Shown: piece after piece, positions 33,225 through 42,289 of the stretch
Layout: each line of letters begins with the position of its first letter
Numbering within the stretch: the first letter of the stretch is position 1
Source: Planctomycetota bacterium
GTDB lineage: Bacteria > Planctomycetota > J058
Assembly: GCA_019636275.1 (NCBI GenBank)
Contig: JAHBXY010000043.1
Coordinates: 1-57,780 of the forward strand
Length of the DNA stretch: 57,780 bases
Direction: 5' to 3'
Position numbers and translations under genes: made by a program
The notes under the pieces: generated by a model
The model's database searches: none
What the model was told of the DNA's origin: nothing
The model's input: the letters and a program-made list of their open reading frames with translations, nothing else

Positions 33225-34670
33225 GTGGACTACGCCCTCCACGCGCTGTGGTTCTGGCTCGGCGTCCTCCTCACCGTGCTGGACCTCCTGATCGTCGTGT
33301 TCCTCGTGCCGCGGATCATCGTCCAGCGGCGCGAGTCGGGCGCGACGCTCGCGTGGGTGTTCTTCATCATCCTCGTGCCGCTCCTCGGTCTGATCGCCTT
33401 CTGGGCGCTCGGCACGACGCGCCTGCGGCTCCGCCGCCGCCGCCGCCGCCGCGCCGAGGCGCTCATGGCCGACAGGATCGGCCCGCTGACCGCGGCCCAC
33501 GCCGCCCGCCGCGGCAGCGCCGCCTGCCCCGTCTCGCCGGAGCTGCGCTACCTGACCCTGCGCCTCGACTCGGCGGGGCCCACGGCGGGCAACCGCGTGG
33601 ACCTGTTCCGCGAGGGGCCGGAGGTCTTCGACGCGATCGCCGCGGCCGTCGAGCAGGCGACCGACCACGTGCACGTGATCTATTACATCTGGGAGGACGA
33701 CGCGCTCGGCGCGCGCATGCGCGACGCCCTCGCCGCCGCCGCCCGCCGCGGGATCCAGGTGCGCCTGCTCCTCGACGACGTCGGCTGCTACGCCACGCCG
33801 CGCGCCTTCTTCCAGCCGCTCGTCGAGGCCGGCGGCAAGGTCGAGCGCTTCCTGCCCGTGAGCCTGCTCACGCGCCGGCTGCACCTCAACCACAGGAACC
33901 ACCGCAAGGTCGTCGTCGTCGACGGGCGCGTCGGTTTCACCGGCGGCATGAACGTGGGCGAGGAGTACCTGGGCGGCAAGAAGCCCTGGCGCGACGCCCA
34001 CGTGCGCGTCGAGGGGCCCGCCGTGGTCCGCCTGCAGGAGATCTTCTGCCAGGACTGGTACCACCAGACCGAGGAGGACCTGGCGCAGCCGCGCTTCTTC
34101 CCCGAGCTCGAGCCGGCCGGCGACGAGTGGGTGCAGTTCGTCGCCAGCGGGCCCGACGACGACGGGTGGTACGCGATCGCCACGCTCCTGTTCGCGGCCG
34201 TGAGCCTGGCGCGCAAGCGCGTGTGGCTGGAGACGCCCTACTTCGCGCCCGACTCGGCCATGCTCATGGCCCTGCAGACGGCGGCGCTGCGCGGCGTCGA
34301 CGTGCGCCTGCTCCTCAGCTCGAAGCTCGACCACCAGCCGGTCGTCTACGCGGCGCGCTCGTACTACAACGAGCTCCTGCTCGCCGGCGTGAAGATCTAC
34401 GAGCTGCCGATCATGCTCCACACGAAGATGGTCACGATCGACGGCCAGTTCTCGACCGTCGGCTCGGCCAACTTCGACCGGCGCAGCTTCAAGCTGAACT
34501 TCGAGGCCAACGCCTTCTTCTACGGCCCGGCCATGGCCGACCAGCTCGAGCGGAGCTTCGTGGCCACCCTGCGCGACGCGCGCGAGATCGAGGCCGAGCG
34601 CTTCGCCCAGCGCCCGGCGCACCAGCGCTTCATGGAGGCGCTCATGCGGATCCTCGCCCCGGTCCTCTGA
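33225..34670 (+). CDS. cls: Cardiolipin synthase
   Basis: 481 residues of the phospholipase D superfamily. Two N-terminal membrane helices (LWFWLGVLLTVLDLLIVVFL and WVFFIILVPLLGLIAFWAL), then a run of Arg encoded by GCC repeats, then two HKD motifs: NHRNHRKVVVVDGRVGF and LHTKMVTIDGQFSTVGSAN. It joins phosphatidylglycerol molecules to form cardiolipin at the membrane. The C-terminal QRFMEALMRILAPVL is typical. GTG start with a TAGGAT box 6 bases upstream; repeat copy B lies just before. Confidence 0.95.
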   Translation: MDYALHALWFWLGVLLTVLDLLIVVFLVPRIIVQRRESGATLAWVFFIILVPLLGLIAFWALGTTRLRLRRRRRRRAEALMADRIGPLTAAHAARRGSAACPVSPELRYLTLRLDSAGPTAGNRVDLFREGPEVFDAIAAAVEQATDHVHVIYYIWEDDALGARMRDALAAAARRGIQVRLLLDDVGCYATPRAFFQPLVEAGGKVERFLPVSLLTRRLHLNHRNHRKVVVVDGRVGFTGGMNVGEEYLGGKKPWRDAHVRVEGPAVVRLQEIFCQDWYHQTEEDLAQPRFFPELEPAGDEWVQFVASGPDDDGWYAIATLLFAAVSLARKRVWLETPYFAPDSAMLMALQTAALRGVDVRLLLSSKLDHQPVVYAARSYYNELLLAGVKIYELPIMLHTKMVTIDGQFSTVGSANFDRRSFKLNFEANAFFYGPAMADQLERSFVATLRDAREIEAERFAQRPAHQRFMEALMRILAPVL

Positions 34671-34774
34671 CTGAAGTGCCCGAAGGAGGGGTGTGGCTCG
34701 GTCCCCGCCGCGGGGAGGCCTCCCCACCGCCGGCGCGCGCAACCCGTGGCCACGCCGTCGGTGAGCGACCCGAG

Positions 34775-35314
34775 GTGACCCCCGGGCGCGGCCCGGGGTT
34801 CGCGCCGCTCGCGTTCGTGAAGGACGACGCCTACCTGCTGTCCCTGCGCGCGCTCGCCGCGCGTCCGGCGGAGGAGTTCGCCGTCGAGGTGGTCACGCCG
34901 CACCTCGCGGTGACCCTCGTCGGCGCCGCGTCGACGTCGAGCGCGGCGGCGGTGCGCACGCTGTCGATGCTCCCCGGCCACGAGGCGCGCGTGCGCACCT
35001 GGCTGGCCCCGGTGCGCAAGCGGGCCGGGGCCAACCCGTTCGCGCACATGGTCACGCTCGGGCGGGCGCCCAACAACGACCTGTGCCTCGAGCACCCCAA
35101 CGTGTCGAAGTTCCACGCCTACCTGCGCCGAGAGGGCGCCGGCTGGGCCCTCGTCGACGCGCGCTCCCTCAACGGCACCTGGGTGAACGGCGAACGCCTC
35201 GCGCCCGAGCGCGCCGCCGCCCTGAAGGACGGCGACGAGGTGCGGCTGGGCGAGGGCGTCTTCCTGCGCTACCTCGAGCCGCCCGGCCTGTACCGGCACC
35301 TGCGCTGCGCGTAG
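34775..35314 (+). CDS. FHA-domain protein
   Basis: About 179 residues if started at GTG 34775; in-frame GTGs at 34676 and 34691 would add a Pro/Arg-rich stretch, and the true start is uncertain. N-terminal ~70 residues (FVKDDAYLLSLRALAARPAE, HLAVTLVGAAS) are of unknown fold. The C-terminal part is an FHA domain: HMVTLGRAPNNDLCLEHPNVSKFHA, RSLNGTWVNGERL, VRLGEGVFLRYL. It would bind phosphothreonine, possibly from the Ser/Thr kinase system. It follows cls directly and may share its transcript. Confidence 0.75.
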   Translation: MTPGRGPGFAPLAFVKDDAYLLSLRALAARPAEEFAVEVVTPHLAVTLVGAASTSSAAAVRTLSMLPGHEARVRTWLAPVRKRAGANPFAHMVTLGRAPNNDLCLEHPNVSKFHAYLRREGAGWALVDARSLNGTWVNGERLAPERAAALKDGDEVRLGEGVFLRYLEPPGLYRHLRCA

Positions 35315-35345
35315 CGGGACGACGGCTGCGCGCGCGCCGCCCGAC

Positions 35346-35786
35346 CTACTCCTTCGCCGCCAGGCAGGCGGCCACGCGCACGAGGTCGATCGCCGAGAAC
35401 ATGCCCACGGGTCGCTCGCCGCGCGTGACGACCAGGCGGTGCACGCGCTCCTTGACCATGAGCTGGCAGGCCGCCCCGAGCGCCAGCCCCTCCTCGACCG
35501 TGATCGGCGGCCCCTCCAGGAGCGCGTGGACCTGCCGCAGCTTGAGCTCGTGCAGCGTGTGGACGTCGAGCGGCTCGCCCTCGCGGTAGGCAGGCGCCAG
35601 CGCGGCGAGCAGGTCCGACGTCGAGACGACCCCGACGAGGTCCCCGACCTCGTCGACGACGGGCGCCCCCTGCAGCCCGCGCCCGACGAGGACCTGGATC
35701 GCCTCGGCCACGGCGGTCTCCCGGCGGAGGCACACGGGGTCCGTGGACATGACGTCCCTGACCTCAAGCTCGTCCAAGGAGATCAC
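35346..35786 (-). CDS. CBS-domain pair protein
   Basis: 146 residues made of two CBS motifs: VRDVMSTDPVCLRRETAVAEA...GAPVVDEVGDLVGVVSTSDLL, and a second, PITVEEGLALGAACQLM...HRLVVTRGERPVGMFSAIDLV. The linker is longer than usual (~30 residues). Such proteins bind adenine nucleotides and act as energy sensors for a partner. GTG start at 35786. Its upstream neighbour on the same strand is the photolyase gene, 129 bases away. Confidence 0.85.
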   Translation of the reverse strand: MISLDELEVRDVMSTDPVCLRRETAVAEAIQVLVGRGLQGAPVVDEVGDLVGVVSTSDLLAALAPAYREGEPLDVHTLHELKLRQVHALLEGPPITVEEGLALGAACQLMVKERVHRLVVTRGERPVGMFSAIDLVRVAACLAAKE

Positions 35787-35914
35787 GCGGCCCTCCCGAC
35801 ATCACCTCGTCGCAAGGGCCGCGCCGCGTCCTGGGGCCGCCGGCGGAGGGCGCCGGTGGCGCGCCCGCGTCTCGCCACGCGCGGGGATGGGACGGCGACG
35901 TCCCACGGAGAGCG

Positions 35915-37384
35915 TCAGTTCGGCCCGTAGCGCTCGAGGTAGCCCTCGACGTCGACCTTGGCCGCCGTGCGCGCGCTGCTCATGGAGCGCACCTTCCCGT
36001 AGACGGGGCGGCTCGGCCAGGCGCGGTCGTAGCGGCCGAGGACCCAGAAGTAGCCCGAGTAGCTGTTCGGGTCGCGGCCGTCGAGGGACCAGCGGTCCAT
36101 GAGGGCCATCATGCGCGCCAGGGCCTCGCGCGGGTGCGGCGACCACTCGAGCAGCTTCTTGCCCCAGAGCATGCGCACGTAGTTGTGGAACCACCCCTCG
36201 CGCACGAGCTGCCGCTGCGCCGCGTTCCACAGGGCGTCGTGCGTCCGGGCCCCCTCGAGCGCGTCGAGGTCGTAGACGTGCGGGCGCGGGTCGCCCGCGT
36301 GCTCCTCGAGCGTCTGCCGCGCCCAGGCCGGCAGCGACTCGTAGCGGTCGTAGTCGCGCGGCCGGTGCGCGCACATGTTGAAGCCCAGCTCGCGCCAGGT
36401 GACGAGCTGGTCGAGGAAGGCCTCGGCCGGCGGGCTCATGCGCCACCACCCCTCGCGCGCGCCGCCCTTCGGCCCGTCGAGCCGCGCCGGCGTCCAGCCC
36501 TCGGCGCGGGCCAGGGCGTCGAGGACGCGGTGCGACGACATGTGCCCGAAGTGCAGGTAGGGCGACAGGCGGCTCGTCCCCTCGAGGCTCGGGACGTCGC
36601 GGTCGTCGGGGTAGCGCGCCAGCGGCCCGCGGACGAAGCGCGCCAGCCGCCGCTCGGCCTCCTCCCAGCCGCCGCGCATGGGCGACGGCGGGACGGCGTG
36701 GTCGATCGGCAGGTCGTCGAGCGTCCCCGGGTCGCCGCGCAGGAGCGCCGCCGACGCGGCCGGCCAGCGGGCCAGCGCCTCGGCCGGGAGCGCCGCCGGC
36801 CCGGGCAGCCGCGCGCGCGCCAGCGGGTCGGGCGCGGGCCCGTGGGCGAGGTGCTCGGGCAGGACCTTCTGCAGGTAGGCGCGCAGCGAGCGCGCGGTGG
36901 TGAACACGCGCTCGGTCGCGCGCACCGGCAGGAGGCCGTTGCCGTCGACGGCCTCGAGGCGCACGTCGACCTGCCGCGCGGCGGCGGCGAGCATGCGCGG
37001 GAGGAAGAAGCACGGCCAGTCGTCGGCCACGATCAGGCAGGCGCGCGCGGCGAGCGCCGCCAGGAGGCCCTTGCCGGCGCCCGGCCGCGGCTCGACGTAG
37101 GGGTGGTAGCGGACGGGTCCGCCCGCCAGGCGCGCGGCCGTGTCGGCCATGCCGTCGATCACGAACCGGTGCAGGCGGTCGCTGGCGTGCGGGTAGCCCG
37201 CCCGGAGCGCCTCGAGGATCACGAGCGGCTTGTCCAGGACGCGCGCCCGCTCGACGGCCCGGTCGAGCGCGTGGTTCCAGCGCACGCGCCGGTAGGCGGT
37301 GATCCAGTAGAGGACGTAGGCCCGATCGGGTCGCTCGGGCGCGGCGTTGAGCGCGCGGACGCGCACCGGCGGGACGTCGATCAC
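35915..37384 (-). CDS. Class II CPD photolyase
   Basis: 489 residues. The class II type is shown by TAYRRVRWNHALDRAVERA near the N-terminus, SRLSPYLHFGHMSSHRVLDAL, EAFLDQLVTWRELGFNMC, and the C-terminal REGWFHNYVRMLWGKKLLEW, DPNSYSGYFWVLGRYDRAW and KVRSMSSARTAAKVDVEGYL. It binds FAD and uses light to repair cyclobutane pyrimidine dimers, so the organism meets sunlight. GTG start at 37384 with minus-strand TATCGT 7 bases upstream. Confidence 0.92.
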   Translation of the reverse strand: MIDVPPVRVRALNAAPERPDRAYVLYWITAYRRVRWNHALDRAVERARVLDKPLVILEALRAGYPHASDRLHRFVIDGMADTAARLAGGPVRYHPYVEPRPGAGKGLLAALAARACLIVADDWPCFFLPRMLAAAARQVDVRLEAVDGNGLLPVRATERVFTTARSLRAYLQKVLPEHLAHGPAPDPLARARLPGPAALPAEALARWPAASAALLRGDPGTLDDLPIDHAVPPSPMRGGWEEAERRLARFVRGPLARYPDDRDVPSLEGTSRLSPYLHFGHMSSHRVLDALARAEGWTPARLDGPKGGAREGWWRMSPPAEAFLDQLVTWRELGFNMCAHRPRDYDRYESLPAWARQTLEEHAGDPRPHVYDLDALEGARTHDALWNAAQRQLVREGWFHNYVRMLWGKKLLEWSPHPREALARMMALMDRWSLDGRDPNSYSGYFWVLGRYDRAWPSRPVYGKVRSMSSARTAAKVDVEGYLERYGPN

Positions 37385-37391
37385 CCCGTCG

Positions 37392-37397
37392 ACGATA
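37392..37397 (-). promoter_or_regulatory. -10 box of a leaderless-type promoter
   Basis: Minus-strand TATCGT lies 7 bases before the photolyase GTG at 37384. Confidence 0.4.
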
Positions 37398-37606
37398 CGT
37401 CAGCGGGGTCGCCGCCGCCCTGAGCCGTCCGGCCCAACCGGCCCAGGCGTGTCGTGCGCTCCCGCCGCAAGTCGCGCGGGCGTCGCACCGGCCACCAGCC
37501 GCCGCGGGACGCCGTCGTCCCGGCCCGACGTGGCGCCACGGCCTCGGCGGCGGGCCCCCTGGTTGCACCGAGGTCGGGGGAAGGCTCGCTCCGGAGGAGG
37601 GAGGCC

Positions 37607-38053
37607 ATGACGACCGGACGCATCTGCACCCGCGAGGTCTACCTCGCCGACCCCGACGAGACCGTCGAGGCGATCGCGCACCGCATGCACGAGCGGGGCG
37701 TCGGCTCGCTCCTCGTCCTCGACGACGCGCGGCGGCCGGTCGGGATCGTGACCGACCGCGACCTCGTCCTGCGCGTGCTCGCCGCCGACCGCGACCCCCT
37801 CACCACCCGCGTGGCCGACGTCATGACGCGCGACCCGCGGACGGTGGGCGAGGAGACCCCGATCGAGCAGACCCTCTCGCTCATGCGCGCCTACGGGGTG
37901 CGCCGGGTCCCGGTCGTGGACCCGGGGGGCACGCTCGTCGGGGTGGTGACCCTCGACGACGTCCTCACGCTCCTCACCGAGGAGCTGACGATCGTCGGCG
38001 AGGTGCTGTCCAAGCAGAACCCACCCCGGCTGCTCGACGACCTCCTGGTGTGA
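37607..38053 (+). CDS. CBS-domain pair protein
   Basis: 148 residues, a compact Bateman module: DPDETVEAIAHRMHERGVGSLLVLDDARRPVGIVTDRDL and VADVMTRDPRTVGEETPIEQ...GVRRVPVVDPGGTLVGVVTLDDVL are recognised by their conserved cores (GIVTDRDL, GVVTLDDVL). Purine-region binding is likely. GGAGGAGGGAGG precedes the ATG. It diverges from the photolyase gene and is distinct in sequence from the CBS protein at 35346-35786. Confidence 0.9.
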   Translation: MTTGRICTREVYLADPDETVEAIAHRMHERGVGSLLVLDDARRPVGIVTDRDLVLRVLAADRDPLTTRVADVMTRDPRTVGEETPIEQTLSLMRAYGVRRVPVVDPGGTLVGVVTLDDVLTLLTEELTIVGEVLSKQNPPRLLDDLLV

Positions 38054-38202
38054 GGGCGCCGGAGGTGTCACCGCGGTCAGCCTGAGTCCACTCGGTGTGA
38101 TCCGCTGGACCGGTCCGAGCCGCAGACGGACCTCCCCGCTCAGCGCCGTCAGAGGCAGTCGCCGCCAACCCACGGCGGGCCGGCGGCGGCCGCGGGGGGA
38201 AC

Positions 38203-38337
38203 GAAGCAGCGAGCGAGGCGAGGCCGCGGAGGCCGAGGCGAGGGGGGAGCGCGCGCGGCCATTATCGATCGCCGGATCCTGACGGCCGCGCGCGCCCCCC
38301 CTCGCCCGGCATCCGCGGCCGCAGCCGTCGATCACAC
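38203..38337 (+). repeat. Inverted-repeat element flanking hpf-ppsA, left copy
   Basis: About 135 bases beginning near GAAGCAGCGAG and running through GAGGCCGAGGCGAGGGGGG, CGCGCGCGG, a short AT-richer loop, the complementary CCGCGCGCGCCCCCCCTCGC and CCGCAGCCGTCGATCACAC. The same sequence occurs in reverse at 41334-41471 with a different loop. Half of its right end is repeated at 38341-38373 (CCCGGCATCCGCGGCC...). It is non-coding and strongly base-paired. Confidence 0.85.
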
Positions 38338-38340
38338 AAC

Positions 38341-38373
38341 AGCCCGGCATCCGCGGCCGCAGCCGTCTTTCAC
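38341..38373 (+). repeat. Partial tandem copy of the left element's end
   Basis: CCCGGCATCCGCGGCCGCAG.. repeats the right end of the element at 38203-38337 and stops 4 bases before the hpf stop codon. A slipped or truncated duplication. Confidence 0.7.
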
Positions 38374-38376
38374 ACT

Positions 38377-38715
38377 TCAGCGGCCGCGGCGGAGACTGTC
38401 CTCGTCGTCGAGCTGACGCTCGGCCGCGCGGAAGGCGTCGGCCAGGGCCACCAGCGGGTCGGCGTGCTCGGGCCGGGACGGCTGGCGGGCGACGACGACG
38501 TCGTTGCCCGGGATCGCCACGCGCACCTGCACCTGGAAGCGGTCGGTGCGCGCGGCCCCCTCCGCCTTGCCGATCACGACCCGGCAGCCGTGGATCCGCG
38601 GGTGGAAGCGCGCCAGATGCTCGGCGTGCGCGCGCGCGGCCTCCTCGACGCCCTCGCGCGCGTCGGCGCCGTGGAAGGTGATCTGGATCGGGAAGCGGCT
38701 GGACTCGTTGACCAT
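38377..38715 (-). CDS. hpf: Ribosome hibernation promoting factor (HPF/RaiA family)
   Basis: 112 residues with the ribosome-binding HPF/RaiA/YfiA fold: FPIQITFHGADAREGVEEAARAH, LARFHPRIHGCRVVIGK and DRFQVQVRVAIPGNDVVVAR, then a helix with LADAFRAAERQLDDE. No long C-terminal domain, so a short-type HPF. It inactivates ribosomes in stationary phase. The ATG at 38715 is preferred over an upstream extension to 38748 because the family begins here. The 3' end abuts the inverted-repeat element. Confidence 0.8.
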   Translation of the reverse strand: MVNESSRFPIQITFHGADAREGVEEAARAHAEHLARFHPRIHGCRVVIGKAEGAARTDRFQVQVRVAIPGNDVVVARQPSRPEHADPLVALADAFRAAERQLDDEDSLRRGR

Positions 38716-38915
38716 GGCTGTCGAGTTCTCCTGCCCGGGCCGTCGCACGCGCCGTGCCCGTCACAAGCCCCGCGCGCACGAGCCCGGCGTCATCCGGTCG
38801 GGACGCCGGCTCACGAGACCGGGACGTCCCGGGGCAGCGCTGACCCAGGCACTGGAGCGGCTTGGGTCTGGCCCGCCCGGTGCGTGAGGGACCCGCGAGA
38901 CCTCCGAGGTGCGGC

Positions 38916-41330
38916 ATGCAGTGGGTTCGCTGGCTTCATGACGTGGGCGCGGGTGACGTGGGCGACGTGGGCGGCAAGAACGCGTCGCTCGGCGAGATGC
39001 TCCGGGCGCTGACCAGCCTGGGCGTCGCCGTCCCGGACGGCTTCGCCGTGACCGCCGGCGGCTACCGGGCGTTCCTGGCCCACAACGGGCTCGAGGCGCG
39101 CATCGCGGCCGCGCTCACCGGCGGCGACGACCTCCACGCCAAGAGCGAGACGATCCGCACGCTGATCCTCCGCGCCGCCCTGCCCGACGCGCTCGTCGCC
39201 GAGGTCGTCGGCGCCTACCGTCACCTGTGCGGCGACGGCGGCGACCTGCACGTCGCCGTGCGCTCGTCGGCCACCGCCGAGGACCTCCCCAACGCCAGCT
39301 TCGCCGGCCAGCAGGAGTCCTACCTCTACGTGCAGGGCGAGGCCGACCTGCTCGACAAGGTGAAGCGCTGCTTCGCGAGCCTGTTCACGCCCCGCGCGAT
39401 CAACTACCGCGAGGACATGGGCTTCGCCCACGAGGCCGTGGCCCTCTCGGTCGGCGTGCAGCGCATGGTGCGCGCCGACGCCGCCGCGTCGGGCGTGATC
39501 TTCACGCTCGACCCCGAGAGCGGCCACCCGGAGATCGTCTACGTCACGTCGGCCTACGGCCTGGGCGAGAACGTCGTCCAGGGCCGCGTCGATCCCGACG
39601 CCTACTGGGTGCACAAGCCGACGCTCGCCCAGGGCCACCGCCCGGTCGTGCGCCGCAAGGTGGGCAAGAAGGAGCTGCGCCTGGCCTACGACCCCGTGGG
39701 CCACCGCCTGGTGAACGCGCAGGTCCCCGAGGCCGAGCGGGCGGCGGAGTCGCTCACCGAGGACGAGGTCCTGACGCTCGCCCGCTGGGCGGTGACGATC
39801 GAGGACCACTACGCCGCGCGCCGCGGCGGCGCCTCGCCCATGGACATCGAGTGGGCCAAGGACGGCGTCACGGGCGAGCTGTTCATCGTCCAGGCCCGCC
39901 CCGAGACGGTGCACAGCCAGCAGCAGGGGCCGACCATGCGCCTGTTCCGGCTGCGCGAGCGCGGGCAGGTCCTCTGCCAGGGGCTGGCGATCGGCGACCG
40001 GATCGCCACCGGCCCCGCCCGCGTGATCCGCGAGCCGCGCGAGATGAAGCAGTTCCGGCCGGGCGAGGTCCTCGTGACCGAGTCGACCGACCCCGACTGG
40101 GAGCCGATCATGAAGACGGCCGCGGCGATCGTCACCGAGCGCGGCGGCCGCACGTCGCACGCGGCGATCGTCGCCCGCGAGCTGGGGATCCCGGCGATCG
40201 TCGGCGCCGCCGACGCCTGCGACCTCCTGCCCACCGGCGCGCCGGTGACGGTGGTCTGCGCCGAGGGCGAGACGGGGCAGGTCCAGCAGGGCGCCCTGCG
40301 GTTCGAGGTGGAGGAGGTCGACGCCTCGGCGCTCGGCCGCCCGCGCACGAAGATCTTCATGAACGTCGGCGACCCGGAGCGCGCCCTGGGTCTGGCCCGC
40401 CTCCCCTGCGACGGCGTGGGCCTGGCGCGCATGGAGTTCGTCTTCGCGAGCTGGGTGCAGGTGCACCCGCTGGCGCTGACGCGCTACGACCAGCTCCCCC
40501 ACGCGACGCAGCGCAAGGTCGACGCCCTCACGGCGGGCTACCAGGACCGCACCGCCTACCTCGTCGACCGCCTGGCCCAGGGGATCGGCACGCTGGCGGC
40601 GGCGTTCTGGCCGCGGCCGGTGCTCCTGCGCTTCTCGGACTTCAAGACCAACGAGTACGCCCACCTCCTCGGCGGCGAGCAGTTCGAGCCGCGCGAGGAG
40701 AACCCCATGCTCGGCTGGCGCGGCGCCAGTCGCTACTACCACCCTGGCTACAAGGAGGGCTTCCTGCTCGAGTGCGCCGCGGTGCGCCGGGTGCGCGAGG
40801 CGTTCGGCCTGACGAACCTGAAGGTCATGATCCCCTTCTGCCGGACGCCGGCCGAGGGGCGGCGCGTGCTCGACGCCATGCGCGAGGCCGGCCTCGTCCA
40901 GGGGCAGGACGGGCTCGAGGTGTGGGTCATGGCCGAGCTGCCCTCGAACGTGCTCCAGGCGCGCGAGTTCGCCGCCGTGTTCGACGGCTTCTCGATCGGC
41001 TCGAACGACTTGACCCAGCTCGTCCTGGGCGTCGACCGCGACTCGGAGCAGGTGGCGCCGCTGTTCGACGAGCGCGACGAGGCGGTGAAGCGCGCGATCG
41101 CGACCGTGATCCGCGAGGCCCACGCCGCCGGGCGGCGGGTGGGGATCTGCGGGCAGGCGCCCTCGGACCACCCCGAGTTCGCCGCGTTCCTGGTGGCGCA
41201 GGGGATCGACTCGATCAGCCTCACCCCGGACGCGGTCCTCCGGGTCACGCGCGAGGTGCTCGCCGCCGAGGGCGGCGGCCAGGCCGCGCCGGCCGCCCGG
41301 GGGCGGCGCGAGGTGGGCGCCCGGGGCTGA
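38916..41330 (+). CDS. ppsA: Phosphoenolpyruvate synthase
   Basis: 804 residues. ATP-grasp N-terminus (DVGGKNASLGEML, VPDGFAVTAGGYR, AVRSSATAEDLPNASFAGQQ), swivelling phosphohistidine domain with GGRTSHAAIVARELGIPAIVG (His ~415), and C-terminal PEP/pyruvate barrel (FKTNEYAHLLGGEQFEP, ENPMLGWRGASRYY, FSIGSNDLTQLVLGVDRDS, GICGQAPSDHPEFA with the catalytic Cys). Makes PEP from pyruvate and ATP, for gluconeogenesis. ATG at 38916 fits the family's N-terminus. Two inverted copies of a hairpin element lie on either side of hpf-ppsA. Confidence 0.95.
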   Translation: MQWVRWLHDVGAGDVGDVGGKNASLGEMLRALTSLGVAVPDGFAVTAGGYRAFLAHNGLEARIAAALTGGDDLHAKSETIRTLILRAALPDALVAEVVGAYRHLCGDGGDLHVAVRSSATAEDLPNASFAGQQESYLYVQGEADLLDKVKRCFASLFTPRAINYREDMGFAHEAVALSVGVQRMVRADAAASGVIFTLDPESGHPEIVYVTSAYGLGENVVQGRVDPDAYWVHKPTLAQGHRPVVRRKVGKKELRLAYDPVGHRLVNAQVPEAERAAESLTEDEVLTLARWAVTIEDHYAARRGGASPMDIEWAKDGVTGELFIVQARPETVHSQQQGPTMRLFRLRERGQVLCQGLAIGDRIATGPARVIREPREMKQFRPGEVLVTESTDPDWEPIMKTAAAIVTERGGRTSHAAIVARELGIPAIVGAADACDLLPTGAPVTVVCAEGETGQVQQGALRFEVEEVDASALGRPRTKIFMNVGDPERALGLARLPCDGVGLARMEFVFASWVQVHPLALTRYDQLPHATQRKVDALTAGYQDRTAYLVDRLAQGIGTLAAAFWPRPVLLRFSDFKTNEYAHLLGGEQFEPREENPMLGWRGASRYYHPGYKEGFLLECAAVRRVREAFGLTNLKVMIPFCRTPAEGRRVLDAMREAGLVQGQDGLEVWVMAELPSNVLQAREFAAVFDGFSIGSNDLTQLVLGVDRDSEQVAPLFDERDEAVKRAIATVIREAHAAGRRVGICGQAPSDHPEFAAFLVAQGIDSISLTPDAVLRVTREVLAAEGGGQAAPAARGRREVGARG

Positions 41331-41333
41331 GTG

Positions 41334-41471
41334 GTGTGATCGACGGCTGCGGCCGCGGATGCCGGGCGAGGGGGGGCGCGCGCGGGTCGTAGGATCAGGG
41401 CGTCTGATACGACCCGCGCGCGCTCCCCCCTCGCCTCGGCCTCCGCGCCCTCGCCTCGGTCGCTGCTCCGA
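41334..41471 (-). repeat. Inverted-repeat element flanking hpf-ppsA, right copy
   Basis: Reverse complement of the element at 38203-38337. It starts with GTGTGATCGACGGCTGCGGC and ends near CGGTCGCTGCTCC. The loop differs and holds its own inverted repeat, GGTCGTAGGATCAGG / CTGATACGACC (about 41385-41413). It begins 4 bases after the ppsA stop. Confidence 0.85.
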
Positions 41472-41549
41472 TCGAAGGCCGATCATCAGGACTCGCCGGC
41501 GAGCGTCGACGGCTTCATACGCTCTGAGCCTGCCCCGTCCCTGGCCGCT

Positions 41550-41689
41550 GATTCGACGCAGAGGAGGCGCAGAGGTCGCAGAGACTCCAGCAGCAGCACG
41601 CCTTGGCCGCTCAGCGCGGAGAGGGGCTCCGTCGCCTCCCCCTCCCTCTGCGATCTCTGCGCCCTCCTCTGCGGCCTCTGCGTCGAATC
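41550..41689. repeat. Intergenic inverted repeat (GCAGAGG type), copy 2
   Basis: GATTCGACGCAGAGG (41550-41564) is perfectly mirrored by CCTCTGCGTCGAATC (41675-41689). Both arms continue inward as runs of GCAGAGG-like units. It resembles the element at 31545-31758. Together with the right copy of the previous element it fills the ~385 base gap after ppsA; no gene seen. Confidence 0.8.
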
Positions 41690-41716
41690 GATGGGGGAGA
41701 GAGGGTCCGCCGTCAG

Positions 41717-42127
41717 TCAGTCGGCGCGGGGCGCCGCGACGCGCGCCCTGCGCCGCGCGAGCGCCTCGTCGAACAGCGGCTGGAGCTGGTCCATGAGGGC
41801 CGGCTTGACCACGTGGTGGTCGAAGCCCGAGGCGACGAAGCGCCGCGTGTTGGCCTTCCCCGTGCGCCCGGTGAAGGCCACGAGCAAGGCGCTCGAGCCC
41901 TGCAGGCGCAGGCGCCGCGCCGCCTCGCAGCCGTCGAGGTCGGGCAGGCCGACGTCGAGGAACACGACCTCGGGGTCGCGCTCCTGCGCGAGGGCCAGGC
42001 CCTCGGCCGCGCTGCTCGCGACGCGCACCTCGTGGCCGAGGAGCAGGACGACCTGCGCCAAGGCGTCCGCGAGGTCCGCGTGGTCGTCGATGATCAAGAC
42101 CCTGAGCCGCTCACCCCGACGGTCCAT
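41717..42127 (-). CDS. Single-domain response regulator (CheY-like)
   Basis: 136 residues, only a receiver domain: LRVLIIDDHADLADALAQ with the acidic pair, VVFLDVGLPDLDG with the phospho-acceptor Asp, LLVAFTGRTG with the switch Thr, and HHVVKPALMDQL with the conserved Lys. The C-terminus is a short Arg/Ala-rich tail without an output domain. No histidine kinase is nearby. In the region upstream (42180-42240) is an AT-richer stretch and a small TTCTCCAC/GTGGAGAA hairpin that may hold its promoter. Confidence 0.9.
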   Translation of the reverse strand: MDRRGERLRVLIIDDHADLADALAQVVLLLGHEVRVASSAAEGLALAQERDPEVVFLDVGLPDLDGCEAARRLRLQGSSALLVAFTGRTGKANTRRFVASGFDHHVVKPALMDQLQPLFDEALARRRARVAAPRAD

Positions 42128-42289
42128 CCCCCGCCTCCCGAGCAGAGCATCGCACGGTCATCCGGGCGCTGCAAACTTGTTAGCGAAAACAGTCGGATGT
42201 GGTCGAGCGAGCACGAACATCGTGGACAACTTCTCCACGCTCGTGGAGAACGCGTCCGCGCGCTCCCCCGGGGGGTGGGTCAGATGGGG

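Noticed and set aside
38203..38373. Insertion sequence or CRISPR-like array
   Set aside because: No transposase, and only one and a partial repeat at this place; it is better described as a hairpin element.
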